A stretch of 64,000 nt of DNA, from positions 30,504,001 to 30,568,000 of the forward strand of contig NC_077222.1 of assembly GCF_024763615.1 (NCBI RefSeq), written 5' to 3'. Positions 10,049-22,080 of the stretch are shown here, one piece after another. The translations under genes and the position numbers were made by a program. Each line of letters opens with the position of its first letter. The first letter of the stretch is position 1. The notes below the pieces were generated by a model. The model was not told the origin of the DNA. It saw only the letters and a list, made by a program, of their open reading frames with translations, and did not search any database. Source of the DNA: Phlebotomus papatasi (taxonomy: Eukaryota; Arthropoda; Insecta; Diptera; Psychodidae).

Positions 10049-12147
10049 CCCAGCGAGCACCAAATGCTAAGCTTTTTCAAATCAGCTGAAAACATATATT
10101 TTTTCAGCTGAGCTCTGCTGACCTCGAAGTTACACTAGCGATCGCAGTGGCAATTAGTCAAAGTTATTCTTTTTCCCCAATCGAGTGAGAGACTTTCATG
10201 CACTTGGTTTTTGTCTTTGCTGAGTTGAGTAGAAGCTTAGGTTAACCTTTTCCATTATTACAATTTTATGATTCTTACAATAACCACATTTGACATTAAA
10301 AAATAAAGCAAAAAATTTAAAATTCACAAAAATTTTAAAAAATCATATTTATAATATATTTTGAATAAAACTTTTCCGACCAATAAATTTATTTTTTTGT
10401 CTAATTTTATCAAAAAATATTGTGAATTCATTTATAAAAAAATATACTACACCTAAATTAAAATTGCATTGCCAAGAATTCTTGTCCGCTGTGATTTTAG
10501 AAAATTAATAACCCAAGAAATTCTTGGGAATTCTCAAGATATTTTGATATTTAATGAATTCTAAATTCGAGAAATATTGAAAAAACTTCGGAACCTCATG
10601 GAAATACCAAGAAGATCAAGAACATATAGAATTTAGAGCCTCTATAATTTTTATTTAATGGTATACACAGTCTACTCAAAATTATTTGAAATGATTTCCA
10701 ACAAATTAGCATATTTTCCTGACTTTAAAGGTATTTAAAGTCAGGAATAATATAAATGCATATCATTTTAATTTAAAAAATGAATCATCAAATTGAATAA
10801 ATTTTTCATTTAAAAAAGAATACGTACAGTATTAAAAAAACGATAATTGTTGGTTTGTTATTTTACCACGATAATAAAAGTATTTTTTTGCGTAAAAATG
10901 CGCTTTAGAAAATTTATAATCGAAAATTTATAAATAGAAAAGTGCAGCATATACATTATGCATATTCATCGTGCACGGATCATACATTTATTTCACTTGT
11001 AAAATATAAAACATTTTATAACATAAAAAAATATATATTTTCCTCATTTGCCGCAACAAACAAAAACGCTTTTATGTAAATTTTTCAACTTAAATTGTGA
11101 TAAAACAATTATATTTTATTTTGTAGTATCCATAGAAATTTTTTTGTAGTATTTTTAAAAGGCATTATTGAACTCATTAACTCTTTCCGGACCGCAGCAT
11201 ATACTGTAAGCCAATTTCACTTTTTTTTTAAATCAAAAATATCTTTGCTCAGAAATTAATTGAGGTCCTACAAAAAAATATTTTACATTTAGACATCCTT
11301 ATAGTTTGTAATCATTCACAAGAATAGGATTTTTATCAGTTCTGAATAATTAAAAAAACATTGTTTTCCACAAAGTATTCATATGCTGCTTTGTGTACTC
11401 AGAGTCCCAAAAGAGGCGAAAGAGTTAAGTGGGGGAGTCACAACTTTTAAATGGATATTTTTAAATGCATCTGCAACTTTATTTACCATAAAAAAGTTAA
11501 AAAAGTAGAAAAATCCTGTTTCAAGATCAATTACAATAGTTGTGACCGACTGTGAGCATAATACATCAATGGCTGTTCCAGGAAAGATGCCAATATTTAA
11601 TTGCGAAAATTGAGGAAAATATGCTTTTTGCAAAAGAAAAAACATATTTTTCATAAATAATGAATAATTTTATAACCCCCGACTGAATATTTGCTCAGAA
11701 ACAAATATTTTTTTTTCTCGGGAAAATAATGACGCAATTAACTAAAAAATGCAACATTTTTGGTCGGGAGTATGTTTAATACTCTTATTTGACCATTCTC
11801 TATAGGCAGCATACCGCAGCATAATTTCTATAATAATATAAGTAATAAAAATCGTGATTATAATATCCCCCAAGTTGATAAATAATTTCAGGGGAAATTC
11901 CAAGTCCATTTTGACATTTTGAGAGAAAAAGAAAAAAAATGAAAGAGAAAATTTGCTGCTAAATGCTTCCTGGCGCCATCTACCGGCAGTATTTAGTTCT
12001 GCCATCATCCACTGCGAGCGCTAAACAGTGCCATTTTTATGTATTTGCTTAGCACTTTTTGTTCGAGAGCTGCTGATTGGCCAGCAGACCGATTCAGCAA
12101 AAAAATGCTGAAAATCCTATTTTATTCTGCTAACTGTGCTCGCTGGG
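10049..12147. mobile_element. 2.1 kb TA-flanked element with CCCAGCGAGCAC ends
   Basis: Begins CCCAGCGAGCAC and ends GTGCTCGCTGGG, with TA directly outside both ends (10047-10048, 12148-12149). Subterminal blocks near the right end (TTGCTTAGCACTTTTTGTTC, ATTCAGCAAAAAAATGCTGA) recur in the 0.2 kb element at 62040. I could not read a transposase inside; the longest frames (minus strand, 11742-12008 and 11379-11654) are not recognisable. A separate TTAA-flanked element is nested at 11181-11424. Confidence 0.8.
11181..11424. mobile_element. TTAA-flanked MITE nested in the 2.1 kb element
   Basis: Flanked by TTAA on both sides (11177-11180, 11425-11428), with ends CTCTTTCC... and ...GGCGAAAGAG. 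TTAA duplication is the signature of piggyBac-type transposition. The interior matches the first 240 bp of the larger element at 62489-63510 in inverted orientation (shared block ACATCCTTATAGTTTGTAAT). No coding capacity. Confidence 0.75.
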
Positions 12148-12149
12148 TA

Positions 12150-13270
12150 GGACATATGTGCTAGTGACAATTTTAGAGAAATTTTCCGAATTATCAATTT
12201 AAACCTAAATTAGTGATATAAATGTGATCAAATAGCAAAATTTGAGTAATAATTTTATATGAATGAGTCTCTAATAAACGGAAAACAATGCAATGTACAT
12301 AGACAATTTTAAATTATTTGGATTTTTTGAATTATTGGACTAAGCTACATCAAAAATTAATTCAATAAATTGAAATCTTTATTAAAAACTAAATCATTTA
12401 GTTTTCTTATTTAGTAAAAAAGTGAACAACTGATATTAATTACGCCAGTGTAAAATAGTTTTCTTATACATCGCTATCACTTTATTCGAATTAACTACAA
12501 ACCGGATATTCAAAATTACAATTAGACATCCTACTGCCTAAACTAAGATAAGCTTATCATTAGTTTTGTTCTGCAAAAAAAGGAAATTGTTTCTAGCCTC
12601 GAATATTATTTTTTAAATAATCTATTTGAACTTTTGATGTAATTTGCTATATTAAAAAACTACTTGTTTTTTTTAAAGATTTGTAGTTTTAGGGTAAAAT
12701 GGACCAATTTGGAACCATTTCTAATTTGTAACATTTGAGATTTCTTTAGTATTTCAATAGTAAAAAGAAACAGTTCTTCTTAGTTGTTTTTTTTTTCTTT
12801 TTCCCATCTATAACAGCAATAACACTATGCAACAAATTCACAACTTTTTTTGCTAACGGAGATCTCACATGGTACGTTTGATAGAGTCAAGTCCCCTGAT
12901 TAAGAATCTGGCCTTGGTTTTGCTCCAACACGTAACATTTTTTTATTAATACTTTTATATTTTTTCTGCTTTGCCTTACATTATCCGTTATATCTCAGGT
13001 TCTAGTGAACGGAACTTGAAAAGTGTGGGTGCGTTGGAAAGCTCATTAGTCGAGCTTCAATTTTGATAATTACAAAAAACCTTGTAATACCACTCCTTCG
13101 GGGTGTAAAATTGAAGTTTCTCTAAAAATCACCAAAAAAATGGTCCTAAAGTGAGGTTTTAAAAATTTGTATAAAATAAACTAAACAAAATATTAAAAAT
13201 CCAATGATACCAGGTGATAGGCCACACTTAGAACTACAATTTTGTTCATCTGAGACATCGCGCTCCGATC
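12150..13270. other. No recognisable feature
   Basis: AT-rich intron sequence without recognisable exon, RNA or repeat structure. Confidence 0.45.
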
Positions 13271-13275
13271 ACTCT

Positions 13276-13876
13276 AAATGCCTCATTTGTTGGTTTTTTT
13301 TCATTTTCCAAAAATATGAAGTACCTATTTTAGAGCAAATTTCCTAAAGATTTCTAACAAAATATCTTTTATATTATAACTTATGTGAAACATATATAAA
13401 TGTTGAGGTTCTTCTTTAAATCGATCGGGAAATCATCAACATGATTTTCATTTACATTCCCAATCAACCATCGTTAAAAAGCTCCCAATTTTCCTTTAAG
13501 TAATTCAATTTGTGTTTCTATTTATTTCCATCCATCCATCTAATACTATTTCTAGTAGAGGCTAATTTTAAATGAAAGTATGATCTAAAGTCATTGAAAT
13601 ATATTTGCGAAATGATCGCTGATGCGTTTTCTACCTATCATAAAAAAGCATTCTAAAAGGAGTTTAGGGGTTCCTTCTCGCGGTTGAATGTTGATTAGTG
13701 ATGTTAATGAAAATCATGTTGGTGGTCCCCCGATCGATTTAAAGAAGAATCTTCACATTTATGTATGTTTTACACAAGTTTTAAAAGATATTTTCTCAGA
13801 AATCTTTAGGAAATTTGCTCTAAAATAGGTACTTCATATTTTTGGAAAATGACAAAAACCAACAAATGAGGCATTT
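13276..13876. mobile_element. Foldback element with 180 bp arms
   Basis: The left arm (about 13276-13460, from ATGCCTCATTTGTTGG to CAACATGATTTTCATT) pairs with the right arm (about 13695-13876). The arms share ACTTCATATTTTTGGAAAAT and GATCGATTTAAAGAAGAA-type blocks. The roughly 240 bp loop has no ORF of note. Long arms relative to the loop suggest a foldback-type or long-TIR non-autonomous element. Confidence 0.75.
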
Positions 13877-14159
13877 GTTGGTCTTTTCTTGAGTGAGAAA
13901 TTTTCACAAGAAAAGACCCCCCATACTGACATCCTGCTGGTAATGATTTTCCTAGCCAACAAAAATCGACCGATCCCTGAGAAAAGCTGCGAAAAACACA
14001 ATTTAGTCTACTACTGAAGAAGGTCCATATTGGGACCGAAAGCTCTGGGCAAGACCAAAAAAGTGTTTTCCTCTTAGGGTGACCACTTTTTCCACTGGCG
14101 AACACCGGATACACTCCCTATAAAGAAAATCGCGCCAGTTCCCATTATTAGATAATCAA

Positions 14160-14410
14160 CTACAATACTCATACGTAATATTTTTCATTAAAGCGAAAAA
14201 TATGATTCATTGGTGTCAGAAAAATTACTTAAATTTTTGGGCTATTTTTGTCCCTATCGTTTATAGAAGCACAAAATACACCAAATCAGACTCGGTTGGA
14301 CTTTCCAAAGTTAGATGCAAGACTTATCATTGATTATGTTTCTCAGTTTAATTTTTATTGTTGGTTTTCAGTCCGTAAAAAGTATCTCGTCGTTAAAGGG
14401 TTAAACAGAA
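14160..14410 (+). repeat. Dispersed repeat with conserved ORF-like segment, copy 1
   Basis: Aligns with the complement of 28070-28320. Both contain GTCAGAAAAATTACTTA, then GGGCTATTTTTGTCCCTATC, and then a stretch that translates similarly in the two copies: LDFPKLDARLIIDYVSQFNFYC here and LNFPKSDVKRFIDFVYRLNFYC there when split at matching points. The right end is GTTAAAGGGTTAA. The family is unidentified. Confidence 0.6.
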
Positions 14411-14483
14411 GTAGCATTAAAAGATCTTCATCAATTCATCATCATAATTTTAAACCGATTATCCCTATTGGGATCATGGGCCC

Positions 14484-14650
14484 ATAATATCCAGTTTAGC
14501 AGCCCACGATTGTCGATCCTTCGCAACTTCAGGAAGATGTTCGGGTTCGATCCCAAGGCGCTCTAAAGCAAGATTCTGAATTTGATTCAGTCACCTTGTC
14601 CTAGGTATACCTCGAGGTCGACGCCTCCTCACAATAGCTTTTGCATACAA
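14484..14650 (-). pseudogene. LINE ORF C-terminal fragment
   Basis: On the minus strand this reads LNQIQNLALERLGIEPEHLP followed by EVAKDRQSWAAKL, close to the plus-strand copy at 17213-17385. The pattern (a Trp/Gln-rich helix then DRQxWAAK) resembles the tail downstream of reverse transcriptase in some non-LTR retrotransposons. A stop interrupts the upstream GIPRTR segment. No RT domain is present. Confidence 0.5.
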
Positions 14651-14699
14651 ATTGTCTAAGGAATCTTTTGCATTCAAAAATATTACCAAGTATATCAGA

Positions 14700-14770
14700 T
14701 TCATTGAAGGAATATGGGAAAAATATGAAGTGTTTGAACCCAGAGTGTATGCGAAGCTTGGAAGCCTTAC
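14700..14770 (+). repeat. Half of a GGGGAA-family element
   Basis: TTCATTGAAGGAATATGGGA, then AAATATGAAGTGTTTGAACC, match the right arm of the 32337-32515 element and the fragment at 8250-8335. The terminal CCCCTA is mutated to TACTCTTC. A truncated relic. Confidence 0.55.
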
Positions 14771-14774
14771 TCTT

Positions 14775-17210
14775 CTGTTAATTTAGATATAAAACACACA
14801 GCTTTCACGATCTTTACTACACAAATAGTTGGTTTAAAAAATCTACAGAATTTATGTTTTTCAATTTTAAAATAATGTGCCTGATTACAATATGTTAAAA
14901 GCTTGAAAATTCAATGCCAATTCCTCGTAATTTAAGGAAGCTTATAATTGGTGCAAGTGTATCTGTCAAAATAGTAGGAAGGGACCTCTGCAAATTAACT
15001 GCTTAAGGGTGAAAGGAACAGATAGTAACCATTTAAGAACTCGTGTTAGGATTAAAGACACCATAATCTGTACCATTTGAGAACCATTAATTTAATAAAT
15101 TTTTATGATCAAATTTACAAATTACACAAAAAGAACTCCAAAATTTCGGGAAAAATGACCACTGTAATTTTAAAGTAGAGTTACTTTTCGCGGTGTTGTG
15201 TATGACCTATACATATCACAGGCAGTATAGACCAATTTGTATTCAAGGTAAATCTTTGGACAAGCCATGAAATCTTACATCGAAAATAATTTGCCCTTTG
15301 CTTTTTAAGTTCTAGCCAAGCATTTGATATCAAACATGTCGCCAAGAGTATTAAAAGGGGGTTCAATCAGAATAAAATTGATCTTCTGCAATAGTCAAAA
15401 TGATCTAAGAATCTTAATTCTGTTGAATTTGCAGAAAAAGGTAGACCACAAGATAAATCGCTCGAATGTGACTAATTTGTAAGAATTTTGGGTACATCCA
15501 GACTACATGAATTGCTACGCACATTAGAATAGTGCCAAATCCTAAGTTCCTTAATGATCCTTCTTTATCAAGCTCTTAATTTTTTCCAAAAGTTACTTAA
15601 GTTAGTATAATCGATGACATCATCATGTAAGTTTTTAAAGAGACAAAGCAAATAGCTTTTAATTTGACCTAATATACAAATTAAACTGACCAAAATGTAA
15701 TATTGTACTGACCGAATTTGATTTTGCGATACTCATTTCATTCAAAAATCAAAGCGAGTACTGGTTAAAATTGGTTCACTTATCTAAATTTAATAAATTT
15801 CAGTTCTCATTCTCTAAGAATTGAAAGAAAAATCATTAAAATTCCAATTGAAATTCACGACTTAAATGACCTTAATCTCTCCTATTCTTCTCCTTTACAC
15901 TCTATGATCTATGTCTTTTAATTTAGTTAAAATGTTCGAAAGATAAATTTAGTGGTATATTAATTTTCACACTATCGACCAAATCGGTAAATATTTTATT
16001 GAATTAATTAACTGAAAACCTGTGTTTCACAACAATTATATCTGCACTACAACATTTCACACGCAAATATCTGTATATTATTAAAATCAATTGATAGACT
16101 GTGTACTCCCAAAACGTGTGAAATCATACTATAATTAGAATCTCATAAATAATTAATGCAGCTATATAGAACACTGAAGCGCAGTGAATAATAGCCTTGT
16201 AATTGCACTTAATTTATTTATTAATTGAATAATGAGAAATTGAACATGAAAAAAAGAGATGTGAATTAAATAAAGTAAAATTGATCGATGTATACCATAA
16301 ATAATTGTGAAGGGTTATAACATTTAACAAATATTTTGTACCATCATTTAAATACTTTCGCGAATAAATGCACATTTTATTGAGACAATTGAATTGAAGC
16401 AATTGTTGAACGAAAAGAGCTCTTTCTGAAGTTATTATTTTTGGGTTTAAGTGAAGTGGAATTGGCGTCAAAAATCGTACAAACTCATATGTTATGCCAA
16501 GTGCGTGTGTGAAGGTTGGAGAAAAGAAAGAAAAAAAATCATATTAATGCTAATCTATTGCTGATCACATGTTTCTGAGCACGTGAATTTCTCTCTCACA
16601 GAAATCAATGAATATTCCTGGTAGAACGGATAGAACAATACAAAAGAGAAAAAAAAGTGCAAAAGATCACCCCGTTTGGTGGCCTATTGAGGCAAAAGTT
16701 GTATGGTTTTATCTAAAACCTGACATTGAGAGAGCTACTATATGCAACTACATATGCTATATAGTTTCAATGACACCGCGATAACAGGCGAAAGTTTCCA
16801 CACTTTTGACCTAATAGTAATAGCTTTTAGACTGAACGATGAGCGGCGTGTTCAACATTCGCTAATTGGCAAATCAATACGTGTGACTACTTCAAAAGGA
16901 ATTCATCGATATCTAAGAAAATGTTTAATTGCATTTCACAAGATTTTATATCTATAAAGATTATCTTCATATTTCTACGTATAGGATTCATTTTTACGTC
17001 TCGAAGTTCAATACCATATAGGGAAATTTTTTATTTAATTTTCAAGAGTATATTTCAATTTCAATCAAATACTTTTTAATAATAATGATAAAGCGAAGAA
17101 TAAAAATATCGCGAGTTTTTTTCACCTGATTCTCTTATGTAATAATTTATGTATTAATTATTTATTTAAAATTTTTGATTTTTTTAAAAAAAATATTTCC
17201 CATAAAAGCT
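14775..17210. other. No recognisable feature
   Basis: AT-rich intron. Short ORFs at 15181-15366, 16214-16471 (minus) and 16742-16957 (plus) show no domain, codon bias or splice context that would support a gene. Confidence 0.5.
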
Positions 17211-17212
17211 AT

Positions 17213-17385
17213 GCAAGCCATTGTAAGGAGGCACGATTTCGGGGCAGACCTAGGACAAAGTGGCTGAATCAAATTCAGAATCTTGCCTTGGAGCGCACCT
17301 TGAGATCGAACCCCAACATCTTCCTGAAGTGGCGAAGGATCGACAAGCGTGGGCTGCTAAACTGGGTGTCATGAACCCGCGACAT
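17213..17385 (+). pseudogene. LINE ORF C-terminal fragment
   Basis: Best copy of the three. Translation across two frames gives RGRPRTKWLNQIQNLALER and then IEPQHLPEVAKDRQAWAAKL. A +1 frameshift separates the two halves (near 17305), so it cannot be functional. The same element lies at 14484-14650 (inverted) and partly at 7877-7970. Confidence 0.55.
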
Positions 17386-17522
17386 GATAATGAATTATTT
17401 ATTTACTTAATTGTTTTTATCAATAAAACACATTTTTATTTATTTAAAAATTTTAAAAACTCTAAAATGCGAATTCCACAAATTTTGATTTTTTAACCGT
17501 TAATAAGTAATATGGAATACTA

Positions 17523-18488
17523 GGGGAAGTTAGGGATGGTTCGCACGCTTTTTGGAAGTCAATATTCAAGATTTTTTTCTGGCTGAACGGTAAAATGGAC
17601 AATCAATTGCGCTATACCACAAGAATCTCTGGTCTTTTAACTTTCTATGCGTGCCTCATTCACTGCCGTAAAGTCTGTTCTTTTTCCTGGACAGGAAAAT
17701 GAAAAAAGTATGATGATTTGTGCGAACCTTGCCTGTGGAGGCAAGATTCGCACGATGGGTTGTTAAGGTTCGTCATTGCATTTTTTCCTGGAATAACTCT
17801 TGCTCACAATTAAAAATTATTTACCGATTATTAGATTCAAGTTCCACGAATCCACGGAAACCATTATTTCACTAAAAGAAGGTATCTAAAACAGTTTTCT
17901 TCTAATTTTCCTGAAGCACTGTTTTTCTTGCAAATTTATGTGGAAAAATCGACTGAAATGTGAAAATTTCAAATGTGACAACCCTAAAAATTTATCAGCT
18001 GTCTTTTCTTCATATTCCTTTTCCTTTGTTTTCCTCTTTGAGGTTATGTTGTGATTTTAAGCTGCTGGAGTTACCTGATGAGTTGGCGAACCATAAAACT
18101 TTCAGTGGTTGAACCAATACGCAGTGTAGTATTTAGGATTTTTTCGCCACTCGGAAAATAATTTTCCTTCGATTCAAAAAATATTACCTAAATATCAACC
18201 CAGATTAACCCTTCATCTATTGATGTAAGTGATTATTTCTGAAAATCAATTCAACTGTGAGAAATCACACGAAATGTGAATCATCAAAATTTCCCATTTT
18301 AGGCAATTTTTGCATTTGTGATTCTAGAACCTAGGAAAGAAGGGCTAGGTTGCCTATTTTTGCAGTGAAGATGAGGTTTATGATTATCTATCTAATGCCT
18401 AAGAAATAAGGGAATTAGCACTTCTCAAACAAAGAGAAGACTCGGATTATTCGAAGGCTCGCGCGTGCGAAGCATCTCTCACTTCCCC
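17523..18488. mobile_element. GGGGAA-family element, 966 bp, TA-flanked
   Basis: Terminal inverted repeats start GGGGAAGTTAGGGATGGTTC on the left and, complemented, GGGGAAGTGAGAGATGCTTC on the right, with TA outside both ends. The interior has no recognisable transposase. The termini relate to the smaller elements at 1005-1219, 32337-32515, 38370-38584 and 28712-28898 through GGGGAA followed by TTCG-containing words. Confidence 0.8.
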
Positions 18489-19059
18489 TATATTCCCTGA
18501 AAAGTTGAGCATCAAATTTTCGATTTAACTTGTTTTATTTAATTTTAAAAATGCAAAATTTTAATTATTAAAAAAAAAAATAAACGCGAGAAGCTCTCCT
18601 GTTCAGGAATTGTAGTATTCAATGTTACTGATCAACAGTAAATAAAATCATTTTTTTTAAATGAGGATTTGGAGTAAAACTTTTTTTTAGTTTTTTCAAA
18701 AAAAAACTTATCTTTTCCAAAATTATCTTTTAAATAAAAAGAAGTAAGAAAAAACTTCAATCCGTTTCCTAGATAAAACACTTTAAAATTTATATAAAAT
18801 TGCAAGCGAGAAATGAAGCATGAAACAACATATTTGACCCCTGAATTTGGGATATAAGGATTTTTTTTGGCAAAAACAAAAAAAATATTTTTGTGTGTAT
18901 TTTAACATTAAAAAAAACATTTAAGGCCATAAGGGAGCGACTGTCGTTTTCCCGTCTGAATTGAGGTGAATTAGCCCATATATATTCCGTATTCTTACCT
19001 CCTGAGGGGTCATGTTTTGTTATAATTTTGGAAATCAGAAGTTTGAAGTTTTCTGACAT

Positions 19060-19420
19060 TAGAGATAGAGACCTGGGACTTTCAGGGGACCCCCCCATGA
19101 GTTGACCCTGGGACCATTAACATGTCCCTCATTTTCCTGCACCCCTCCCCTTCCGATTAAAAACCATGTTTTTTGGGATTACTCAAAAACGCGTTTTTTT
19201 TTTTAATCTTAAAATATGTTTTGGAGATTATCCAGGCAGACACTTCGTTCTTATACGAAAATATAAATACGAAATTAAAAGGCTCTAGATTGCGTATTTC
19301 TCAGCCAAATGGTATCATATTGAGACTCTTTGGAAATGTCTTGGAATTCTTGACAAGACTGAACTGATTCCAATCGGTTATAAACCGGTTATGAACAGGT
19401 TAATAACCAATAACTTTGAT
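19060..19420 (+). repeat. Dispersed repeat with GGGACC/CCCCATGAGTTGA block
   Basis: Contains, in order, GACCTGGGACTTTCAGGGG, CCCCCATGAGTTGACCCTGG, a C-rich tract, AACCATGTTTTTTGGGATTA, GGAAATGTCTTGGAATTCTT and the AATCGGTTATAAACCGGTT block. The order matches 7640-7880, with partial copies near 3560, 40550 and 56825. It is a decayed transposon family. Confidence 0.6.
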
Positions 19421-19442
19421 CTGAAATGCAATTATATTACTC

Positions 19443-19556
19443 ATGGCTTTTATACACTAGAGAAATTTATCTCTAAATTTAACAATTTTTCCTACACAGG
19501 AGTAGGCAATTTGTCTCATTTTATGGACATAAATTTCTCTAGTGTGTAGAGGCCAT
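19443..19556. mobile_element. Small palindromic MITE
   Basis: ATGGCTTTTATACACTAGAG at the left faces CTAGTGTGTAGAGGCCAT at the right, giving arms of about 27 bp, with a second inner pairing of AGAAATTTA and TAAATTTCT. 114 bp, no coding potential. Confidence 0.7.
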
Positions 19557-19877
19557 AAGTTATTTTGGGCAATGTTTCGAATGATTTATAAATAGGTTCA
19601 AATCGGTTGCGAACCGATAAACGGTAAATGATGCGATAGTAATGCCCTAGACACAAAGACTTAAACCGACAGGTGCCTTACCGTAATTATAATCAAAGAT
19701 CAGATTACATTTCCATCACTTTCTCACTATAATCCATCTCTGGTCGAGAAACGGCTTAGTTAGTGCTAAACTAATGAGAATTTAGCCAAATAATTATTTT
19801 GGTTTGTTAAGCCGCCTCTCGGTTAAAGTCGTAAGTATATTTAGGGCATAATATTGAGGTATGGCATCTAAGTCAAG

Positions 19878-19910
19878 AGTTCGAGCACTTCGGAAAGCCT
19901 GGGACACTTT
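19878..19910 (-). repeat. Dispersed GTCCCAG motif, copy 3
   Basis: The complement reads AAGTGTCCCAGGCTTTCCGA followed by AGTGCTCGAACT, matching 2240-2271 and 6500-6531 with a few changes. Confidence 0.5.
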
Positions 19911-20208
19911 AAACACCGTTAGAGGGTTAAAACCCTCTAAACTGTTGCAGCTTGCAGCCTTTTTGCAATGGTACAACATATTTTTTTTTAATTATTTCTT
20001 TTCATTTTTTTTAAAGCTGGTCCCTCTTTGATGACTATCTTATAAAGTTCATATTAGATTAATACCTGGTGATTTTGATTTTACTTGAACTACTTGGTAT
20101 TCCAAACGGTGAAAGGTATCAAAATAAAGCCTCTTTATTGCATTAAATTTATTGCTCTCTCTTCAATTCCGAGTTTTAACGGATTGTACCTGGATAATTT
20201 TTGATCTA

Positions 20209-20537
20209 CAGTAGAGTCTCGCTATAGGCCATCGCTCTATAGTCCACAATTTATTGACCGTTGATTTCGAAACACTGATTTTAAATTAGGTTATGTTTTT
20301 TAGTATGCGACATGCATAATTATTTTAATATTTTTGGCAAACTTTATTAAGTAGTTGTGATAATTGTGATCCATAATGAAGATAGCGAGGACAAGTACCA
20401 CAATCGCAAAGAAAGTGGATGCCGTCGAGCAATTTCAATACTAAAGGTCGTTCATAATTTTAAAAAATTACATGGACTATAGTGCGACACAAGTGTCAAA
20501 TTTGAAACCAAATATGGACTATAACGAGACTTTACTG
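20209..20537 (+). mobile_element. pogo/Tigger-like non-autonomous element
   Basis: Ends are CAGTAGAGTCTCGCTATAG and, complemented, CAGTAAAGTCTCGTTATAG, flanked by TA on both sides. CAGT...ACTG ends with TA duplication are typical of the pogo branch of Tc1/mariner. An internal ATG frame at 20376-20444 (23 codons) reads IAKKVDAVEQFQY, reminiscent of the start of a CENP-B-type helix-turn-helix in pogo transposases, but it stops there. So this is an internally deleted copy. Confidence 0.75.
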
Positions 20538-20997
20538 TATATCAATTGAAATGACAATAAATCACTGTACTTCCTAAACGTTAAGGGATAACGAAATGAT
20601 GCTTGATTCTGGTAGCACTTTGGATCGAACCTTCTTCCTCACATTTTTCTGAATAATTTTTGGAAATTTTTATTTATTCGAAATATTTATAAAAGCAAAT
20701 GAATTCAAATAAAAAAAAATGAAAGTAAATAATATCCAACTCAATTTAAACAAAATGCAGCACTAACGGAAATTTGAAACACAAATTTCCTTTTCCCAAT
20801 TTGATGAAATAACACATCGATTAACCAGGCCATACTTAAACTAGTTTAAAAGACTCGTCGACAAAGTAGAACTTGTTGATTGGAACCTGGCATTAAGTAG
20901 TTTAATTTAGTTTTTTTTTCTTTCCTACTGTCGTCGTGTTAAGAGAGCTAGCATTTAGATCACTTTAGTAGAGGGAAGCCCCTGGTTTATTACGTAC

Positions 20998-21288
20998 CTC
21001 ATCAGTTGGAAAATCGTAATACTCTGCGATTTTTTGGTAGAGCTCTTTGACGCTGGAGAAGCCCGTTATGAAGCCAGTGGGACTCCCGTGGGCCAGCTGG
21101 CAGTGGAACATGAGCTGTACGGGACTGGTAGGAGTCGGAGACTGCGGTGGTTGCGGTCTGATCTCACTCTTGGACCCATTGGCCGGCAGAGGATGGTGAT
21201 TAGCTGGTGCTTGAGACTGTGGATGCACTGAATTATTATTCTCGTGGTATTGGACCGGTTTTACGGCCTTCTTGTGGAATAACGGCAT
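20998..21288 (-). CDS. kermit: GIPC/kermit exon 1: start and GH1 first half
   Basis: Encodes the first 97 residues. The start chosen is ATG at 21286-21288 (MPLFHKK...), preceded by GCGAAG. The frame stays open a little upstream, but only through a TTG, and MPLF matches the family start (vertebrate GIPC begins MPLG). Residues 8-55 are a low-complexity N/P/Q/S/H-rich tail. The GH1 region begins near residue 57 with LMFHCQLAHGSPTGFI and runs through FSSVKELYQKIAEYYDFPTDE to the exon end. The donor is GAG|GTACGT (20992-20998), phase 0, and joins exon 2 as TDE-ILFCTLN. GH1 mediates GIPC dimerisation and autoinhibition in known family members. No part of the exon looks broken. Confidence 0.95.
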
Positions 21289-22080
21289 CTTCGCGATCAA
21301 GGTACTATTTTCAATATGACACTTTTTCTTCTCGAGATCTTAAGATGATTTTCACAGGCAATCGCACATAAATTTCGTTTCTAGCACTCTTAATCTCTCA
21401 TGGACGATTAACGGATGAAACAATCTCTCTGTAGTATCAGTTTTTTTTCACTTCTCTCTATGACCCTCAAAAAATCAACTTTTTCCTCCTCCTGAACCTA
21501 ATTCGCTTTTTATTTCTCCCCAGCACCAGTCTGTGATCAACACAACACATTAATTGTGAATAAGCGAATCGTGACTGCTCGTAATTCACCTATTTTCACC
21601 TGTTGGAGCCTCAACGACACGGGAAGCTATTGAAATATTCCACGAACATTACACACACAGAATACTTCAATATAATAAATATTTTTGATTCACATCATCA
21701 ATTTGAGTGTGAATCGGTTTGGCCAAGTGATAAGAAAACCTGAAACACAATGGCGCACAAGAGTTCTCAATCTTACTATCAGAAATGTGCGCGAAAGAAA
21801 GATAAGTACGATATCACTCGGAGTTCCATGACACGATCATTGCAGCCGAGCCACAAACAATTTTCAATTAAATACAAATTAAAATCACTTTGAACAGTTA
21901 TGCAAAATCGCATTTACAGTTCCATGAGCGCGTTCCACCTGTCGTGGTGAATGATGTGGCTTCCCGACCAAGATGGATTTTGTACAATAGCACAAATTCT
22001 GTTGTGAATTGAAGGTACTCTCTTTCAGCAAATATATTCTACCCGCACATATCGTGCTTGGTGATCGCTGTTCGTTGACT
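21289..22080 (-). promoter_or_regulatory. Candidate GIPC proximal promoter and 5' leader
   Basis: Relatively GC-rich, repeat-free DNA upstream of the exon 1 ATG. On the minus strand TTCAGTCAACG at 22074-22084 matches the arthropod initiator TCAGTY, giving a possible start at 22080, about 790 nt before the ATG. Any 5' UTR intron (for example an acceptor at AAATAG before TACCTTGATC) is not resolved. Promoter assignment is inference from motif and position. Confidence 0.45.

Larger units (their letters stand above)
1741..20997 (-). other. 19.3 kb GIPC intron 1 filled with repeats
   Basis: Single intron between GIPC exons 1 and 2, bounded by a GTACGT donor and a TTTCAG acceptor. It holds the mobile elements listed separately. 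I saw no further GIPC-like exon. Stretches without a recognisable element include about 2280-3290, 4945-6490, 8690-10040, 12150-13270, 14770-17210 and 18500-19050; these are AT-rich, with only short open frames that lack coding character. Confidence 0.8.

Noticed and set aside
21289..21300. Longer GIPC N-terminus starting four codons upstream
   Set aside because: The upstream codon is TTG, not ATG; the family start MPL is at 21288.
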